Shown piece by piece: positions 61,344 to 62,726 of a stretch of 62,726 nucleotides of DNA. The stretch lies in the NCBI GenBank assembly GCA_030427245.1, contig JAUHXA010000040.1:1-62726 (forward strand). Reading direction: 5' to 3'. The stretch is from Bacteroidia bacterium (GTDB lineage: Bacteria > Bacteroidota > Bacteroidia > Chitinophagales > UBA2359). Below the pieces are notes generated by a model. That model was not told the DNA's origin and did not search any database. It saw nothing but the letters and a program-made list of their open reading frames with translations. The position numbers were made by a program, and so were the translations under genes. Within the stretch, counting starts at the first letter, position 1, and every line of letters begins with the position of its first letter.

Positions 61344-61673
61344 GTAATAACCCCATTTCCAGTGTAATTAGGATTGCGACTTATGTATTGCCTCGACAGT
61401 AGCCCTGTCTTGTGGTGTAATAACCCCATTTCCAGTGTAATTAGGATTGCGACGGAATTTATTTATTGCTCTTGTTTGATAAAGTTTCTTTGTAATAACC
61501 CCATTTCCAGTGTAATTAGGATTGCGACACAGAAGGGGAGAACACTCAAAGTAAATGCCAAATGTAATAACCCCATTTCCAGTGTAATTAGGATTGCGAC
61601 GCTAAGTTGATTAGCTCTGAGATTAGTTGTTCTCGTGTAATAACCCCATTTCCAGTGTAATTAGGATTGCGAC
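61344..61673 (+). CRISPR. CRISPR array, five identical 37-bp repeats and four spacers
   Basis: Repeats at 61344-61380, 61417-61453, 61492-61528, 61564-61600 and 61637-61673 are identical, beginning GTAATAACCCC and ending TTAGGATTGCGAC. The spacers are 36, 38, 35 and 36 bp long and all different. The repeat end resembles the 3' handle sequences of Cas6-processed type I-B/III arrays. Because even the last repeat is undamaged, the array is probably young or maintained, despite the missing cas1. Confidence 0.98.
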
Positions 61674-61702
61674 TTCGGAAATTTAAAAATTTCCGAAGTC
61701 GC
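61669..61702 (+). other. Perfect hairpin fused to the last CRISPR repeat
   Basis: 16-bp arms (GCGACTTCGGAAATTT and its complement) with a two-base loop AA. The first five bases of the left arm are the last five bases of repeat 5. No T tract follows, so it is not a standard terminator. Confidence 0.85.
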
Positions 61703-62249
61703 TGTTATACGCCCCTCTCCATCATTTTGTATGGAGTTTTTTATTTGTTCATTTACTCTCAAATTCAAAGTATTCAAAATAATAAAGTAACCTCCGTTTA
61801 AGAAATCAAGCAGACAATTTGAAGGAAGGAGTTTTCATCTGTTTGTTTTCGTTTATTGAAGGTTTTCAGATGGAACTTAGACTTTGGACGAGGGAGCAGA
61901 GAGGCGAGAAAAGAGGTTTAGCATTTTGATAATCAACCACTTTAAAACACTTCACCTGTTTCAAATTCCGTCTAATCTACTCACAGAATTATTACAGAAT
62001 GACAAATAAAGAGCATGTTATATTGTAAATATCCTGTGAGAAAATATCAATAAATTGTATTTAATGGATAAATGCTGATAAAAACATAAAGCTAAAAATA
62101 CCCGATTAATTTTTGAACGTCAATTTATTTAATCATGGACGTTTCATTAAGACAAATAGATTTATCACTTTTGTAACAGGAGACAGGATAGGTATCCAAT
62201 ATCTTTTGTACGTCTCTAAGCCATTCACCAACAATCAACACCTCCAATT
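61703..62249. other. 547-bp intergenic region after the CRISPR array
   Basis: No gene is visible. The recognisable content is the dispersed repeat at 61878-61936. The remainder is AT-rich. The last ~100 bp presumably hold the promoter of the discoidin-domain gene, with CACTTTTGTAAC at about 62167-62178 as an imperfect -7 candidate. Confidence 0.55.
61878..61936. repeat. Dispersed repeat, near-identical copy of 18478-18536 in reverse orientation
   Basis: It starts TAGACTTTGGACGAGGGAGC and ends ATTTTGATAATCAA. About four mismatches in 59 positions compared with the reverse complement of 18478-18536. Confidence 0.88.
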
Positions 62250-62726
62250 ATGACACACAAAATTCTACTTTTTTTGTTCTTTTTGCTCGCTTTCCCTTTG
62301 TTATCAGCAGCACAATGCGACCCCGAATGGATTCCTTTTGAAGCCTACACCCTGCGGTCGGTCAGTTCGGAAGACGGAACGAATGTAGCCACAAATGCCA
62401 TTGACGGAAATGTAGAAACACTTTTTCGGACATCGGGAAACACTCCTTTTCCGCACGAACTGCAAATAGATTTGGGCAGTGTTCGGGCGGTGACTCAATT
62501 GATTCTCACCCCTCCTCTAAGCAATCCAAATGGTAAATTGGCCGAATATGAAGTCTATGTGAGTATGGACGGTGAAGATTGGGGCGCAGCACAGGCAGCA
62601 GGTTTGTTGGTCTACGACGGTTTTGAAGATACTGCTGACCAAATCATTGATTTTGGAGCAGTTGATGGGCGATATGTGCGTTTGGTGGCTTTGTCGAATT
62701 ACGATGTGGGCAATGTACATCGTTGG
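62250..62726 (+). CDS. Secreted protein with F5/8 type C (discoidin) domain, 3' end outside the window
   Basis: The ATG at 62250 opens a frame of 159 codons running off the window edge. The N-terminus is a signal peptide (MTHKILLFLFFLLAFPLLSA, AQ). Residues ~35-155 match the discoidin/F5-8C fold: NAIDGNVETLFRT, PHELQIDLGSVRAVTQLILT, YEVYVSMDGEDWG and GRYVRLVALSNYD. Such domains bind carbohydrates or cell surfaces. The catalytic or other part is not in the window; large glycan-active or T9SS-sorted proteins often begin this way in Bacteroidota (inference). Confidence 0.85.
   Translation, partial: MTHKILLFLFFLLAFPLLSAAQCDPEWIPFEAYTLRSVSSEDGTNVATNAIDGNVETLFRTSGNTPFPHELQIDLGSVRAVTQLILTPPLSNPNGKLAEYEVYVSMDGEDWGAAQAAGLLVYDGFEDTADQIIDFGAVDGRYVRLVALSNYDVGNVHRW

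Noticed and set aside
61374-61610. Plus-strand open frame across the CRISPR array
   Set aside because: It is made of translated repeats (NNPISSVIRIAT three times) and is an artefact of the array.

Overview
The window reads as a chromosome segment of a free-living member of the Bacteroidota, probably of the Saprospiria/Chitinophagia type (rank below phylum is inference). Evidence: two proteins end in type IX secretion (T9SS) sorting domains (the giant protein at 180-8411 and the M1 peptidase at 34391-36880), several starts are preceded by TAnnTTTG-type promoter elements rather than Shine-Dalgarno sites, the DNA is AT-rich, and the exbB/exbD/exbD layout and paired SSS transporter genes are common in this phylum.

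Layout. 1-14.4 kb: 5' end of an unknown gene, a 2743-residue secreted repeat protein, a TIR-TPR protein, an M14 carboxypeptidase and a thioredoxin-fold/TPR protein. 14.5-18.3 kb: tatD, tRNA-Ser(GGA) and a proton-channel operon (exbB, a small membrane protein, two exbD). 18.3-25.2 kb: an inverted-repeat element, cysQ, a Gfo/Idh/MocA oxidoreductase, a GH130-like lipoprotein, an AAA-like/PD-(D/E)XK protein, a 133-bp MITE, a Rof-like gene split by a 226-bp foldback element, and a bestrophin. 25.4-38.5 kb: an unusual NYN-RNase/double cold-shock/LRR protein, the Prc/Tsp protease, a polyphosphate-glucokinase-like ROK kinase, an acidic protein, a LytTR response regulator, an M1 aminopeptidase and a phosphohexomutase.

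38.5-56.1 kb is a short-chain fatty acid (acetate/propionate) module. It holds a propionyl-CoA synthetase-like enzyme, a stand-alone receiver, a DnaQ-like exonuclease, a cNMP/CBS/DUF294 protein, an SSS-transporter/histidine-kinase fusion, two small membrane proteins, an ActP-type symporter with its DUF4212 partner, a porin-like protein, an ArsR regulator and acetyl-CoA synthetase. A perfect 22-bp palindrome inside the porin promoter recurs at 19 of 22 positions just upstream of the acs promoter, which suggests that the adjacent ArsR protein controls uptake and activation together. A two-gene RloA/RloB (AAA ATPase plus Toprim) defence-type cassette sits inside this module.

56.2-62.7 kb: a second MITE copy, a Cys-cluster protein, a GT2 glycosyltransferase, a BaiN-like flavoprotein, and a reduced CRISPR locus (cas6, a 21-codon cas1 remnant, cas2, five repeats and four spacers, no effector genes). 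The window ends in the start of a secreted discoidin-domain protein.

The strongest new observations are the small mobile elements, two families of which have clear target-site duplications, one having inactivated a Rof-like gene; the NYN-CSD-LRR protein; the shared operator of the acetate module; and the decayed CRISPR locus with a heptamer repeat against the cas6 start.
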